This document shows, one piece after another, positions 19,083 through 27,860 of a DNA stretch of 64,000 nucleotides. Position numbers and translations under genes: made by a program. Under the pieces are notes generated by a model, which was not told the DNA's origin, made no database searches, and saw only the letters and a list, made by a program, of their open reading frames with translations. The stretch lies in NCBI RefSeq assembly GCF_042680885.1, contig NZ_JBHUEO010000017.1:56206-120205 (forward strand). Direction: 5' to 3'. The DNA comes from Siminovitchia sediminis. GTDB taxonomy: Bacteria; Bacillota; Bacilli; Bacillales; Bacillaceae_C. Positions within the stretch are counted from its first letter, which is position 1; every line of letters begins with the position of its first letter.

Positions 19083-19120
19083 AGCCGGGGAAGAAATTTA
19101 ATCCTTCCCCGGCTCTTTTT
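19083..19120 (+). terminator. Terminator after yneR, overlapping the 3' end of yneQ
   Basis: Stem AGCCGGGGAAG / CTTCCCCGGCT followed by CTTTTTTAT on the plus strand. The last codons of yneQ on the other strand (PGKD and stop) are encoded by one arm, so the hairpin doubles as coding sequence; it may act weakly in both directions. Confidence 0.9.
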
Positions 19121-19421
19121 TATGCATTAAACGAGTTAATTGAGCAAGCTTTCCCTCTTTTTCTAAAATGTATAGCTGTTTTTCTCCCAACAAGTCAAAA
19201 TGGGAATATCCATCCTTACGCAAATGAATCCACTCTTTTTTCAGGCCATACCCGGCACCCCAGTCAGCCAGTTTATCCAGATCTTTACACCCCACTTTTG
19301 TTACGGTATTCAGATTTGGAAAACGGTCGTCTACCCAAAAATGTGTGATAAAAGCGATGCTTCCTTGATCAATGGAGGCTTTCCATCTTTGCAATTCCTT
19401 CCTTGAAATCCCGAAAGCCAT
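19098..19421 (-). CDS. yneQ: Conserved small protein YneQ
   Basis: A 107-residue protein of unknown function; sequence and position (directly after yneP, convergent with yneR) match B. subtilis YneQ. Visible features: an N-terminal basic helix (SRKELQRWKASID), ITHFWVDDRFPN and a lysine-rich C-terminus; no signal peptide or membrane segment. ATG lies one base after the yneP stop with AGGAGAG as ribosome site inside the end of yneP, indicating an operon. Confidence 0.8.
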   Translation of the reverse strand: MAFGISRKELQRWKASIDQGSIAFITHFWVDDRFPNLNTVTKVGCKDLDKLADWGAGYGLKKEWIHLRKDGYSHFDLLGEKQLYILEKEGKLAQLTRLMHKKEPGKD

Positions 19422-19422
19422 G

Positions 19423-19860
19423 TCAGCTCTCCTGAAGCTCTTGCTTTTTCATTGCTTTTTCATAAGCCTTGTGCCACTCGGGAAACATTTTCTTCAGGCG
19501 AACCGGCTTGAAGGTCTCTTTCTTCACGCACACGTGGGTAGTCGAGCCCGTAACCGATACTTCTCCTTTTTGATTATGAATTTCGTAGCCGTACACTACT
19601 TTAAACCCGTCATATGATTCAATCCAAGTATGTATGATGGCTTCTTCCCCGTAAGTAAGCGGCTTTTGATAAGAAACCCGAACATCCAATACGGGTGCAA
19701 GAATCCCGCTATTCTCCATTTGTGCGTAGGAAAATCCCAAATCTTTGATCAGCTGTGTTCGTCCCAGCTCCATCCAAATAATATAATTCGAATGATGGAC
19801 AATGCCCATTTGATCGGTTTCAGCGTATCGCACTTCAACTGATGTTTTAGAAACTTTCAT
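19423..19860 (-). CDS. yneP: Hotdog-fold acyl-CoA thioesterase YneP
   Basis: A 145-residue hotdog-fold thioesterase: VEVRYAETDQMGIVHHSNYIIWMELGR contains the catalytic Asp of the 4-hydroxybenzoyl-CoA thioesterase family. Start MKVSKTSVEVRYAE was chosen over a 19-codon longer frame because GGGGTGG lies just upstream of this ATG. Operon with yneQ. Substrate not predictable; homologous to B. subtilis YneP. Confidence 0.9.
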   Translation of the reverse strand: MKVSKTSVEVRYAETDQMGIVHHSNYIIWMELGRTQLIKDLGFSYAQMENSGILAPVLDVRVSYQKPLTYGEEAIIHTWIESYDGFKVVYGYEIHNQKGEVSVTGSTTHVCVKKETFKPVRLKKMFPEWHKAYEKAMKKQELQES

Positions 19861-19947
19861 GAAACCACCCCGACAAAAGTTATGTACCCTCTCTATTTTA
19901 ACACTGTCCGAGAACATGAAGTAAGAAAAATGTTTTGCGCATGCAAA

Positions 19948-19967
19948 AAGCCGGCTGCAGCCGGCTT
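19948..19967 (-). terminator. Terminator after tlp
   Basis: Perfect palindrome AAGCCGGCTG/CAGCCGGCTT followed on the minus strand by TTTTTGC, 3 bases past the tlp stop. Confidence 0.9.
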
Positions 19968-19970
19968 GAA

Positions 19971-20204
19971 TTAATGATACTTATTTTGTCGGGCAGCTGC
20001 TTCATCCTTGATCTCTTCGCGCATGCCTTCAATAGATTCTCTTCTCCGCTCATTTTTCTGCTCAATTTCCGCCTTCTGTTTTTCATTGGAAAACTCCATG
20101 GTTTCTTCTGCTCTTTCCATATTTTCTATCGTATTATGGACCATTTCCTGGAGCTTTTCCACGTTATCACTGCGGTCATCCGGTTTCGGCCTGTTATCTG
20201 CCAT
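19971..20204 (-). CDS. tlp: Small acid-soluble spore protein Tlp
   Basis: A 77-residue, very hydrophilic spore protein. PDDRSDNVEKLQEMVHNTIEN and DEAAARQNKYH are near-identical to B. subtilis Tlp. Made in the forespore under sigma-G control in B. subtilis. It follows sspN by 26 bases, as in B. subtilis, and the pair should be one transcript. Confidence 0.95.
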   Translation of the reverse strand: MADNRPKPDDRSDNVEKLQEMVHNTIENMERAEETMEFSNEKQKAEIEQKNERRRESIEGMREEIKDEAAARQNKYH

Positions 20205-20230
20205 GTCAAAGACCCCCCTTAAAATTGTTG

Positions 20231-20374
20231 TTATTCTCCTTTTGTTTGGATCACATGAGGCTTACGCCCAGTCTTGTCTGCCATTTTCTTACCTTTGTTC
20301 GCATCTGCAGCAACCGGTTTTTCCCCCAGATGATCCGGTTGGAAGTTTTCTTGGCTTCTTTTAGGATTTCCCAT
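20231..20374 (-). CDS. sspN: Small acid-soluble spore protein N
   Basis: A 47-residue protein read from the ATG at 20374: MGNPKRSQENFQPDHLG at the N-terminus, then ANKGKKMADKTG and the C-terminus HVIQTKGE. This is the SspN pattern (GNPKRS..., NKGK-M-D-SG, VIQTKGE). Ribosome site GGGGGAG precedes. Forespore-specific expression is known for the family; upstream of tlp in the same direction. Confidence 0.93.
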   Translation of the reverse strand: MGNPKRSQENFQPDHLGEKPVAADANKGKKMADKTGRKPHVIQTKGE

Positions 20375-20429
20375 CACACTCTCCCCCTTCAATAACATTG
20401 TTTCCTGAGGAGGGAAAAATATGAGCTGA

Positions 20430-20567
20430 TTATCCGATTTTCCCTTTTTTCAGATGTTTTTCTTCCAAACGGTTTTCAATGATTTCTAATGCCGAAAGAT
20501 CTTTCAAGAGTTCCGCTTTATTTTCTTCGACTAAATTCACAAATGTTTTTCTTCTCATTCTTCTCAA
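20430..20567 (-). CDS. FbpB-family small basic protein
   Basis: A 45-residue highly charged protein, LRRMRRKTFVNLVEENKAEL then LLKDLSALEIIENRLEEKH. It fits the Fur-regulated basic protein B/C family (RKTF-LV-ENK-E-L-D--A---IE-R--E-H). In B. subtilis FbpB acts with the sRNA FsrA in iron sparing, but several paralogues exist without known role. TTG at 20567 is 8 bases after AAGGAG; an internal ATG at 20558 is too far for this site. No Fur box is obvious upstream. Confidence 0.75.
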   Translation of the reverse strand: MRRMRRKTFVNLVEENKAELLKDLSALEIIENRLEEKHLKKGKIG

Positions 20568-20695
20568 AATGATCACTCCTTTGTATAGTCATGTCCTTTT
20601 CCGGTGATAATTAAACCAATTTTCTAACTTCTCCATTTGAAACTGGCTAAAAAGCTGGTCCATTGACACTTTCGGAACACGAAGGAATAAGAAAA

Positions 20696-20718
20696 AACCC
20701 CGCCATTTCGACGAGGTT
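20696..20718 (-). terminator. Terminator after aconitase gene
   Basis: Stem AACCTCG / CGGGGTT (one G-T pair) with a 9-base loop, then TTTTC on the minus strand; lies just past the aconitase stop codon. Confidence 0.75.
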
Positions 20719-20726
20719 CATACGAT

Positions 20727-23444
20727 CTATTCGGCAAGCTTGGAACGAAGGACCATTGGCAGAATACCGCCGTTTCGATAGTAGTCAATTTCCACGACAG
20801 AATCAAAACGTACGACTGCCTCAAATTCTTTTTTCGTGCCGTCTTCTGATATGGCTGTGACTTTTACAAGATCACGGGGCTTAACCTTTTCATCAATCTG
20901 TACATGAATGACTTCTTTGCCTGTTAAGCCAAGAACTTCTGCGTTCTCACCCTTTTTAAATTGCAATGGAAGTACACCCATCATCGCAAGATTAGATCGG
21001 TGGATACGCTCGTAGCTTTCAGCAATAACTGTTTTGATTCCAAGAAGGGAGGTCCCTTTTGCTGCCCAGTCACGGGATGATCCCATTCCGTAATCTTTGC
21101 CCGCAATAACAACCAGACCAGTTCCGTCTTCTTTATATTTCATGCATGTATCGTACATGGAGCCCACTTCTCCTGTAGGCCAATAAGTGGAGTAGCCGCC
21201 TTCAGTACCGGGGGCAATCTGATTCCTGATTCGAATATTGGCAAATGTGCCGCGCATCATGACTTCATGATTTCCTCTACGTGAACCGTAGGAGTTAAAG
21301 TCACGCGGCTGAACACCATGCTCAAGCAGATATTTTCCTGCAGGAGTATCTTTTCCGATAGCACCAGCCGGAGAAATATGGTCTGTTGTCACAGAATCAC
21401 CAAATTTGCCGACGACACGCATATCTTTTAACGGCTTTATGGTAGCAAGCTCTTTGGATAAGTTCTCAAAGAACGGCGGATTTTGAATGTACGTTGAGTC
21501 ATCATTCCAGTTGTAAAGCGGTTCATTGCTTGTTTTTATTTCGTTCCAACGCTTATTGTCGCTGAATACGTGCTCATATTCCTTACGGAACAACTCAGGT
21601 GTCACTGTCTTTTTAACCGCTTCGGCAACTTCTTCTTTGCTGGGCCAAATATCCTTCATGAAGACGTCATTGCCGTCTTTATCTTTACCGATCGGCTCTG
21701 TTGACAAATCAATATCCACAGTTCCCGCAAGCGCATAAGCAACAACAAGCGGCGGCGAAGCAAGATAGTTTCCTTTTACAAGCGGGTGAATGCGTCCTTC
21801 AAAGTTACGGTTTCCGGAAAGAACAGACGTAACAAGAAGGTCGTTTTCAATAATGGCTTTTTCAATTTCATCCTTTAATGGACCGGAATTTCCGATGCAA
21901 GTCGTACAGCCGTATCCTACAAGGTCGAACCCAAGTTTGGACATATACGGCATCAAGCCTGCGTCACGCAAATAACCTGTTACGACTTTTGAACCCGGCG
22001 CCAAAGATGTTTTAACATATTTCGGCACATGAAGCCCTTTTTCGACGGCTTTTTTAGCAAGAAGTCCGGCCCCTAACATGACATATGGGTTAGATGTATT
22101 TGTACAGCTTGTAATTGCCGCAATCGCGATAGCACCTGTCTTCATCACTTCTTCAGAGCCGTCCGAAAATTGCACCTTTGCTTCTTTTGTAATTTCTGCA
22201 GGATCCAAGCCAAAGCTTTGGTTGCTGACCGGTGCACTCAAAGCTTCTTTGAATGTGCTCTTCATCTGAGAAAGTGGAATAAGATCCTGCGGACGTTTTG
22301 GACCCGAAAGATTGGCTTCAATCTCAGAAAGATTGATTTCGACAATATCTTTGTAGACAGGCTCCTCTTTATCGACTGTGAAGAACATATCATTTTCACG
22401 CAGGTATTTTTCTACAAGCTTCACTTGTTCCTCAGGACGGCCTGTCAGGCGAAGATAATTTAATGTCTCATCATCTACAGGGAAAAATCCGCATGTAGCA
22501 CCGTATTCCGGAGCCATATTAGCTACTGTAGCGCGATCGGCAAGAGGTAATGTGGCAACGCCGTCTCCAAAGAATTCAACAAACTTGCCTACTACCCCGT
22601 GTGTGCGCAATACATTCGTTACTTTTAATGCCAAGTCTGTTGCCGTAGCACCGTTCGGCAATTCACCTGTCAGTTTCACGCCTACGACTTCAGGAATCGG
22701 GAAGTAAGAAGGCTGGCCAAGCATTCCTGCTTCTGCTTCAATACCGCCGACACCCCATCCAAGGACACCGATACCATTAATCATCGTCGTGTGGGAATCC
22801 GTACCAACTAAAGTATCAGGAAATGCTTCATAATCTCCATCCGGAGTTTCAATGGAGTGAACCACATTTGCAAGATATTCCAGGTTTACCTGGTGAACAA
22901 TTCCAGTTGCCGGAGGCACTGCACGATAGTTATTAAAAGCTTTTTGAGCCCAGCTTAGGAACTCATAGCGCTCGGCATTTCTCTCAAACTCATAATCCAT
23001 ATTTACTTGCAAAGCTTGAGGGGATCCATACGTATCAACCTGTACGGAGTGGTCAATGACCAAATCAACAGGTATTTCAGGGTTTATTTTCTCCGCGTCT
23101 CCCCCAAGATCTGCCATTGCTTTTCTGAGGGCTGCCAAATCAACCACTGCCGGAACCCCCGTAAAGTCTTGCAATATCACGCGTGAAGGCTTGAATGGGA
23201 CTTCCCCATCCTGAACTTCTCCGGTAGCCCATTTCGCTAAGTTTTCAACATGCTCTTTTGTAATCACACGGCCATCGTATTGTCTCAAGACAGATTCCAA
23301 TAGCACTTTAATGGAATATGGCAAACGTGAGATAGATGCCACACCTGCTTCTTCCAATGCCGCCAAACGATAATAATGGTATCGTTTGCCGTCAAGTTCA
23401 AAAGAAGAGCGGGCTTTAAAAATGTCGTTTTTTGTTTCTGCCAT
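20727..23444 (-). CDS. citB: Aconitate hydratase
   Basis: Iron-sulphur enzyme of the TCA cycle that isomerises citrate to isocitrate; in B. subtilis the apo-form also binds RNA as an iron-responsive regulator. The 905-residue protein has the three cluster cysteines in SCTNTSNP and GYGCTTCIGNSGPL, the swivel domain with FNSYGSRRGNHEVMMRGTF and GKDYGMGSSRDWAAKG at the C-terminal part. Length matches the IRP1/AcnA type. AAAAGGGG precedes the ATG. A CcpC-type dyad lies about 140 bases upstream. The B. subtilis neighbour yneN and sspO/sspP are not found beside it. Confidence 0.97.
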   Translation of the reverse strand: MAETKNDIFKARSSFELDGKRYHYYRLAALEEAGVASISRLPYSIKVLLESVLRQYDGRVITKEHVENLAKWATGEVQDGEVPFKPSRVILQDFTGVPAVVDLAALRKAMADLGGDAEKINPEIPVDLVIDHSVQVDTYGSPQALQVNMDYEFERNAERYEFLSWAQKAFNNYRAVPPATGIVHQVNLEYLANVVHSIETPDGDYEAFPDTLVGTDSHTTMINGIGVLGWGVGGIEAEAGMLGQPSYFPIPEVVGVKLTGELPNGATATDLALKVTNVLRTHGVVGKFVEFFGDGVATLPLADRATVANMAPEYGATCGFFPVDDETLNYLRLTGRPEEQVKLVEKYLRENDMFFTVDKEEPVYKDIVEINLSEIEANLSGPKRPQDLIPLSQMKSTFKEALSAPVSNQSFGLDPAEITKEAKVQFSDGSEEVMKTGAIAIAAITSCTNTSNPYVMLGAGLLAKKAVEKGLHVPKYVKTSLAPGSKVVTGYLRDAGLMPYMSKLGFDLVGYGCTTCIGNSGPLKDEIEKAIIENDLLVTSVLSGNRNFEGRIHPLVKGNYLASPPLVVAYALAGTVDIDLSTEPIGKDKDGNDVFMKDIWPSKEEVAEAVKKTVTPELFRKEYEHVFSDNKRWNEIKTSNEPLYNWNDDSTYIQNPPFFENLSKELATIKPLKDMRVVGKFGDSVTTDHISPAGAIGKDTPAGKYLLEHGVQPRDFNSYGSRRGNHEVMMRGTFANIRIRNQIAPGTEGGYSTYWPTGEVGSMYDTCMKYKEDGTGLVVIAGKDYGMGSSRDWAAKGTSLLGIKTVIAESYERIHRSNLAMMGVLPLQFKKGENAEVLGLTGKEVIHVQIDEKVKPRDLVKVTAISEDGTKKEFEAVVRFDSVVEIDYYRNGGILPMVLRSKLAE

Positions 23445-23580
23445 TTCAATTACCCCTTTTGATCATAGTTTCTCTCTCCGACCAACATCTGCCAACCCCT
23501 GTACAGAATTGGCTCTGTTCACATATTTATCATATTACATTACTGGACATAAGTAAATAATAAGAAAGTTATTGAATACG

Positions 23581-23595
23581 ATAACTAATTCTTAT
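23581..23595 (-). promoter_or_regulatory. CcpC-type operator upstream of citB
   Basis: Exact match to the CcpC dyad ATAA-N7-TTAT (ATAAGAATTAGTTAT on the minus strand). A second partial copy, ATAA-N5-TTAT, follows about 15 bases closer to the gene. In B. subtilis CcpC represses citB from a full dyad near -66 and a half dyad near -27, released by citrate; the arrangement here is the same. The likely -10 is TATGAT about 55-60 bases downstream with a weak -35. The whole 23445-23801 region holds no gene. Confidence 0.75.
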
Positions 23596-23801
23596 CAACA
23601 GACTTGCTATCAATCTAAAAAACATCAAAGCCTAGAGATTTTTTGCAATCTGCCTGCCTTCCCTTCAAAACAATCAGAGAACATCATGTCCGATGGGATG
23701 ATCAAAAAATGTTTATCCTTTCCTTCTGCAGGAAATAATATAACCAAGGCAATATACCAGAAGCCAAAACTATTAATTTTACTAGAAGGAGATGATGGGT
23801 G

Positions 23802-24056
23802 ATGAGTTTTATCTTATACCTGATTATTGGTGGAATCATAGGTTGGTTAGCAGGATTAATTTTGGGAAAAGATGTACCCGGAGGAATTATAGGTAATATT
23901 ATAGCTGGTATAGTCGGTGCATGGATTGGCGGAGCGTTATTTGGAGATTGGGGGCCGACGGTGGCAGGCATGGCCATTGTTCCTGCGCTCATTGGTTCGA
24001 TTATCCTTGTATTGGTCCTCAGCCTTATCATGGGCGCTGTTTCGAAAAGCAGATAA
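23802..24056 (+). CDS. GlsB/YeaQ/YmgE-family (YwzA-like) membrane protein
   Basis: An 84-residue, glycine-rich protein with three membrane segments (IIGGIIGWLAGLILG, IAGIVGAWIGGALFG, ALIGSIILVLVLSLIMG). This is the UPF0410/transglycosylase-associated pattern; B. subtilis YwzA is of this type. Linked to general stress response in several bacteria, molecular function unknown. The ATG at 23802 is preceded by AAGGAG; a GTG one codon earlier is an equal alternative. Followed by a terminator that overlaps the end of the convergent gene. Confidence 0.85.
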   Translation: MSFILYLIIGGIIGWLAGLILGKDVPGGIIGNIIAGIVGAWIGGALFGDWGPTVAGMAIVPALIGSIILVLVLSLIMGAVSKSR

Positions 24057-24071
24057 TTGTTGGTTATTGCC

Positions 24072-24725
24072 TTATGGACGGGAGCTGACAGCTCCCGTTT
24101 TATGTTCGATTTTTTGAAATTTCTGAGCAAAATAAAGTACTTCTTCTACATACTGTTCACTGTGATTATAGGCAAAAACAGCTTTTTCTATATTTCCGTC
24201 AGCAGCTCCATTTTTGGCCAAGTAATGGGCTGCTGTAAAAATAGAATCTTCAATATCCCAAGGATCCGCTATACCATCACCATTGGCATCTACGCCATAC
24301 CCGCCGTACTTTTCAATAATATCCGGATCTGTTTTTTCATGCTCAGGAATATTTCCGGCCCCCAGCCCTTCACATGTTGGATGTGACCATCCCACAAAAG
24401 TACATGGCATAAACTGCATATGACCCTCTGCCCCTACCGGAGAAATCATCGGCTCCATTGTTGAAAAAATGGTTTCAACCCGGTGATGTGCAGCCAGTAA
24501 ATACCATGGAACACCGTATTCACGTTCAGCTGCTTTATATATAGGAATAAATTCTGCGGGAACTTCACTGCGGAGAAAATCCTCTTCTTCATTTTGATTG
24601 GCGTCCAAATATGAAATAAGGAGCAAAAAGAATACAAAAGGAATGAGGAGCATAAGCAAAACCCTGCGTTTTCTCAGATCTTGGCGCTTTTTTCCCACAG
24701 GTATGGATTTGCTTATATTTTTCAT
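24072..24725 (-). CDS. Membrane-anchored lysozyme-like / lytic transglycosylase
   Basis: A 217-residue protein with one N-terminal membrane anchor (residues 23-42) and an extracellular lysozyme-superfamily domain: VPWYLLAAHHRVETIFS, SPVGAEGHMQFMPCTFVGW and KYGGYGVDANGDGIADPWD, ending with AAHYLAKNGAADG and FAYNHSEQYV. This resembles the N-terminal muramidase domain of B. subtilis CwlT and predicts cleavage of the peptidoglycan glycan strand; catalytic Glu probably in HRVET. It stands alone, so a housekeeping or sporulation wall role is possible but not shown. C-terminus overlaps a terminator hairpin. Confidence 0.85.
   Translation of the reverse strand: MKNISKSIPVGKKRQDLRKRRVLLMLLIPFVFFLLLISYLDANQNEEEDFLRSEVPAEFIPIYKAAEREYGVPWYLLAAHHRVETIFSTMEPMISPVGAEGHMQFMPCTFVGWSHPTCEGLGAGNIPEHEKTDPDIIEKYGGYGVDANGDGIADPWDIEDSIFTAAHYLAKNGAADGNIEKAVFAYNHSEQYVEEVLYFAQKFQKIEHKTGAVSSRP
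24078..24101 (+). terminator. Terminator after the YwzA-like gene
   Basis: Stem ACGGGAGCT / AGCTCCCGT with a 3-base loop followed by TTTTATG. It lies inside the last codons of the convergent lysozyme-like gene, whose C-terminal residues it encodes. Confidence 0.85.
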
Positions 24726-24828
24726 GTTCTACTCTCCTTCACATGGCACGCACAGCAGATAAACGTTAAGACAGGGGTGCGTCTTTATATTCCATTATCG
24801 GAAAGTTACTGTTTCTTTGCAAGATCAT

Positions 24829-25260
24829 TTAATCAGAAACACCCTGTTCATAAAATAAAATGATTTTTCCGTTATTTAATTCATCCGCATACCTTTCAGC
24901 CTCCTCCTCGTCTAATCCGGATGTTATCAGCAGGTCTTTTACATTTTCATGGGATTTTCCTTCAATCCAAGATGCCAAAGGACCAGCGGCAATGATAGGT
25001 CCCAGTCCCGGAACAGTCAGCCCCGGCACAGCAAAACCTCCGCTGATTCCTGTCAGAAAACCACTGATGATTCCATAAGCCTCTTCGCTTGCAACAGGTG
25101 TTTGATGCACATGAGTTTCTCTTTCGATCATATCAGCTTTAGACCGATCCACGGATAATATTGAAAAGTTTTCTTCACTAAACCCTTCCAAGAGAAAAGT
25201 CTTAATTACGTTGATGACTTCTTCTTCAGATGCATATACGCCTATCAATCCCCTATTCAT
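24829..25260 (-). CDS. General stress protein 17M-like (YflT-domain) protein
   Basis: A 143-residue protein: N-terminal GLIGVYASEEEVINVIKTFLLEGF is the heat-induced YflT domain, followed by a glycine/proline-rich hydrophobic middle (ISGFLTGISGGFAVPGLTVPG) and an acidic C-terminus with LDEEEAERYADELNNGKI. Family members belong to the sigma-B general stress regulon in B. subtilis. Start: GGAGG lies 7 bases before this ATG; an in-frame ATG one codon earlier is possible. Function unknown. Confidence 0.8.
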   Translation of the reverse strand: MNRGLIGVYASEEEVINVIKTFLLEGFSEENFSILSVDRSKADMIERETHVHQTPVASEEAYGIISGFLTGISGGFAVPGLTVPGLGPIIAAGPLASWIEGKSHENVKDLLITSGLDEEEAERYADELNNGKIILFYEQGVSD

Positions 25261-25313
25261 CATGATTCCTCCTTTCCAATATCGTACCCCCATTTCATTT
25301 GAAATAAAACAAA

Positions 25314-25339
25314 AGACCTCACCGGAAAAGGTCAGGTCT
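25314..25339 (-). terminator. Terminator after the LysM-3D protein gene
   Basis: Stem AGACCTGACC / GGTGAGGTCT (one mismatch) followed on the minus strand by TTTGTTTTATTT. Confidence 0.85.
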
Positions 25340-25351
25340 CTCATCAGAAGT

Positions 25352-26182
25352 TTATTCATTTAACACAGTGATTTTAACTTTCTTGACACCAAATTGAAGG
25401 GCATCGGATTTAGATGGAACAAAAACATCAATTTTGTTTCCTTTGATCGCTCCTCCAGTGTCACCGGCAATAGCTGTTCCATATCCTTCGACGTGCACCT
25501 TGGAGCCAAGAGGAATCACAGACGGATCCACTGCAATGACTTTTTGGCCAGGATTGGAACGAAGATCGATACCTGTCGCTGTCACGCCTGAGCAGCCGTT
25601 GCAATATGCTGTATAGGCAGTTGCAGTTACCGTCATTTCTTTTCCTTCAGCTTTTGTATCGGCAGTTGTAGCTTGTGCCGCTGGAGCTGCCGGTTGCTCA
25701 GGCTTTGGTTGAGCTGTTTCTTTTTGCACCGGCGCTGGTACAGAAGCAGGTGCTGGCGCAGCAGCCTGGGCCGGAACGGCATTTGTGGAATCGGGTGTCC
25801 CGTTAACAGCCAGCTCCTGGCCCGGATGAATAAGATCCGAAGAAAGCTGATTCCAAGCCTTTAATTGATTCACTTGAATTCCATAAGCTTGGGAGATTTT
25901 CCATAACGAATCCCCCGCCTTAACAGTATAAACTTCTTTATTATTGTCTACATTTCCTGCAGTTGGTTCAGAAATATGTAGCTGCTGTTTTGGAAAAATG
26001 ATATTGCCGGAAAGGTTATTTAACGATTGCAATTCCTCAACCGTCGTACCGTGTTTTTGAGAGATACTCCAGAGCGAATCTCCTTGCTGTACCTCATAGG
26101 TTGCAGCAGATGCTGATACCCCTCCTGCCATAGCCCCTGCCATGACGGCTCCTGTAAAAAATGCAAAGATCTTCTTTCTCAT
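25352..26182 (-). CDS. yocH: LysM and 3D-domain cell-wall protein (YocH-like)
   Basis: Secreted 276-residue wall protein. Signal peptide with cleavage near ASAA (residues 24-27); two LysM repeats (YEVQQGDSLWSISQKHG and YTVKAGDSLWKISQAYG); a Pro/Ala/Gln linker; C-terminal 3D domain with the three conserved aspartates in AVDPSVIPLG, GDTGGAIKGNKIDVF. 3D domains have the double-psi barrel of MltA-type muralytic enzymes. Architecture equals B. subtilis YocH, a WalR-regulated muropeptide hydrolase; no perfect WalR direct repeat is seen upstream. Start MRKKIFAFF follows GGGAGG; a longer upstream frame is not supported. Confidence 0.88.
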   Translation of the reverse strand: MRKKIFAFFTGAVMAGAMAGGVSASAATYEVQQGDSLWSISQKHGTTVEELQSLNNLSGNIIFPKQQLHISEPTAGNVDNNKEVYTVKAGDSLWKISQAYGIQVNQLKAWNQLSSDLIHPGQELAVNGTPDSTNAVPAQAAAPAPASVPAPVQKETAQPKPEQPAAPAAQATTADTKAEGKEMTVTATAYTAYCNGCSGVTATGIDLRSNPGQKVIAVDPSVIPLGSKVHVEGYGTAIAGDTGGAIKGNKIDVFVPSKSDALQFGVKKVKITVLNE

Positions 26183-26355
26183 TTTTGTTCCTCCCTTTTT
26201 TGTTAGTCGGAAATCGCTAACGATGCCTACTCTAACAGAGGAACATATCAAACCAATAACAGAACTGTTTATGTTCTATTACATTTCTATGTCATGCTGT
26301 TACATTCGTCACCATCCGATAGACTTAGATAAATGACTCCAATCCGGGACAATTG

Positions 26356-27582
26356 TCACCTGTCCATATCGACACCATGCTTTAATCTTTTGGATGACCT
26401 TAACGATGCCTGACTGCCGGAAAATGCCGTACATGCGATGACTGCGATGAATAGAAAACTTGAGATCTGAAATAATTGTCCCGTATTCACAAACAAAGCA
26501 ACAATACCAAAAACTAGACCGCTGGCCCCGATTCCCACATCAATAGCTGAATAAAACATACCATTGGCAACGCCCCTCCTCTCATTTGGGGTTTTTGCAA
26601 GCACCCAGGCTTGAAGAGCCGGAAGCAATGAACCGTATCCTGCCCCGAATAAACAACCGGACACTGCGATCCCCACCCAACTGGCAGATAAGGATAATGT
26701 CCACATGGACACGAATGCAAGGGCTGCACAAATAATCACCAAAAGCTTAGGCCCTTTACGGTCAAACCATTTTCCTGTAATGGGCCGTACCAAAGTCGCT
26801 ATTGCGGCATTTAATAAATAAAAGAGGAAAATTTGTTCAATACCCCGCTCCTCAGAAAATATGACAATAAATGTAACGATGGTTCCATAGCCAAACGTAG
26901 CCATCAGTGTAATAAAGGCAGGGAATATTGCCGATTTCTCAATCAGTGATCCAGAGATCGAAAAACGGATGTTTTGTTTATCTGCTTTTTTTATGCTTTC
27001 AGGAGTTTCATATTTTATGATGGAAAAAAAGAAAAGTGCAATGGCTCCCAAAATGGCAGATATGGTAATTAAAGCCCCAAAAGTATAGTTTTGATATACA
27101 TAGATGCCCAGACTGGGTGCGATGATCATACCAACTGTAATAGCAAGCCCGAAATAACCCATCCCCTCCCCGATCCTGTCGTTGGGAACGAGATCCACCG
27201 CTGCGGTTCCATTAACAGTGGAAGACCATCCCCACATAAAGCCATGAATTAAGCGAAACAGCAAAAGAATCATGACCATCTGGGTGAATGGGTACAAAAT
27301 AGTGACAAACAGCAGGCCGCAAGCTCCAATGAGTATGAGCCTCCGCCGTTGGCTGAACTCCAGCAGATACCCGATATACGGCCTGATTAAAATCGCTCCG
27401 ATTGAAAATACCATTGTGATCAGGCCTACTTCGAATCCTGAGGCGCCCATGGCTTTTACATATGGGGGCAATGTTGGAATAAGCATCTGGAAGCTCATGA
27501 AAACAAAAAAATTAGCGAGAACAAGCAATGTAAATGATTTTGTCCATAATTTGCTTTTTGGAACATGGGTTTCTTTTCTCAT
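26356..27582 (-). CDS. MFS transporter
   Basis: A 408-residue, 12-helix major facilitator protein. The loop 2-3 motif is GYLLEFSQRRR, and a second copy GKWFDRKGPKLL lies in the C-terminal half. VLVLANFFVFMSFQMLIPTLP at the start is typical of the YwoG/YfkF-like drug or solute exporters of Bacillus. Start ATG at 27582 follows GGGGTG; an in-frame GTG lies three codons earlier. Single gene with no linked regulator, substrate unknown. Confidence 0.85.
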   Translation of the reverse strand: MRKETHVPKSKLWTKSFTLLVLANFFVFMSFQMLIPTLPPYVKAMGASGFEVGLITMVFSIGAILIRPYIGYLLEFSQRRRLILIGACGLLFVTILYPFTQMVMILLLFRLIHGFMWGWSSTVNGTAAVDLVPNDRIGEGMGYFGLAITVGMIIAPSLGIYVYQNYTFGALITISAILGAIALFFFSIIKYETPESIKKADKQNIRFSISGSLIEKSAIFPAFITLMATFGYGTIVTFIVIFSEERGIEQIFLFYLLNAAIATLVRPITGKWFDRKGPKLLVIICAALAFVSMWTLSLSASWVGIAVSGCLFGAGYGSLLPALQAWVLAKTPNERRGVANGMFYSAIDVGIGASGLVFGIVALFVNTGQLFQISSFLFIAVIACTAFSGSQASLRSSKRLKHGVDMDR

Positions 27583-27695
27583 TTGTTTCACCCCAAGAAA
27601 TACATTACGATACTGACTCTTCTAACATATAAGGAAGTCTGCCATTTTACAAGCATAATATTTCGGTTTTCGAAACTATTCACAAAAAAGAGACC

Positions 27696-27710
27696 GGCTC
27701 AAGATGAGCC
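27696..27710. terminator. Bidirectional-looking terminator between thiE and the MFS gene
   Basis: GGCTCAAGATGAGCC hairpin flanked by a T-run on both strands (CCCTTTTT on plus, TCTCTTTTTT on minus). In the minus direction it lies 150 bases after thiE; the bases 27711-27860 between them hold no recognisable gene. Confidence 0.7.
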
Positions 27711-27860
27711 AGCCCTTTTTATTGTGAAAGGAAGAAAAAAACTATTCTCGTATATTTGTATTAAAATAGTAGACGTACCGGCCCGAAGGACAAGATGTTC
27801 TTGTGCAACGCACTATAAGAGGAGCCCCCTATTAAAGGTTTCCGCCATCCACAGTGCTTC

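Noticed and set aside
26183..26340. ydaO (cyclic di-AMP) riboswitch or WalR box before the LysM-3D gene
   Set aside because: Two TGTAAY hexamers occur but not with the N5 spacing of a WalR site, and the ydaO core is absent.
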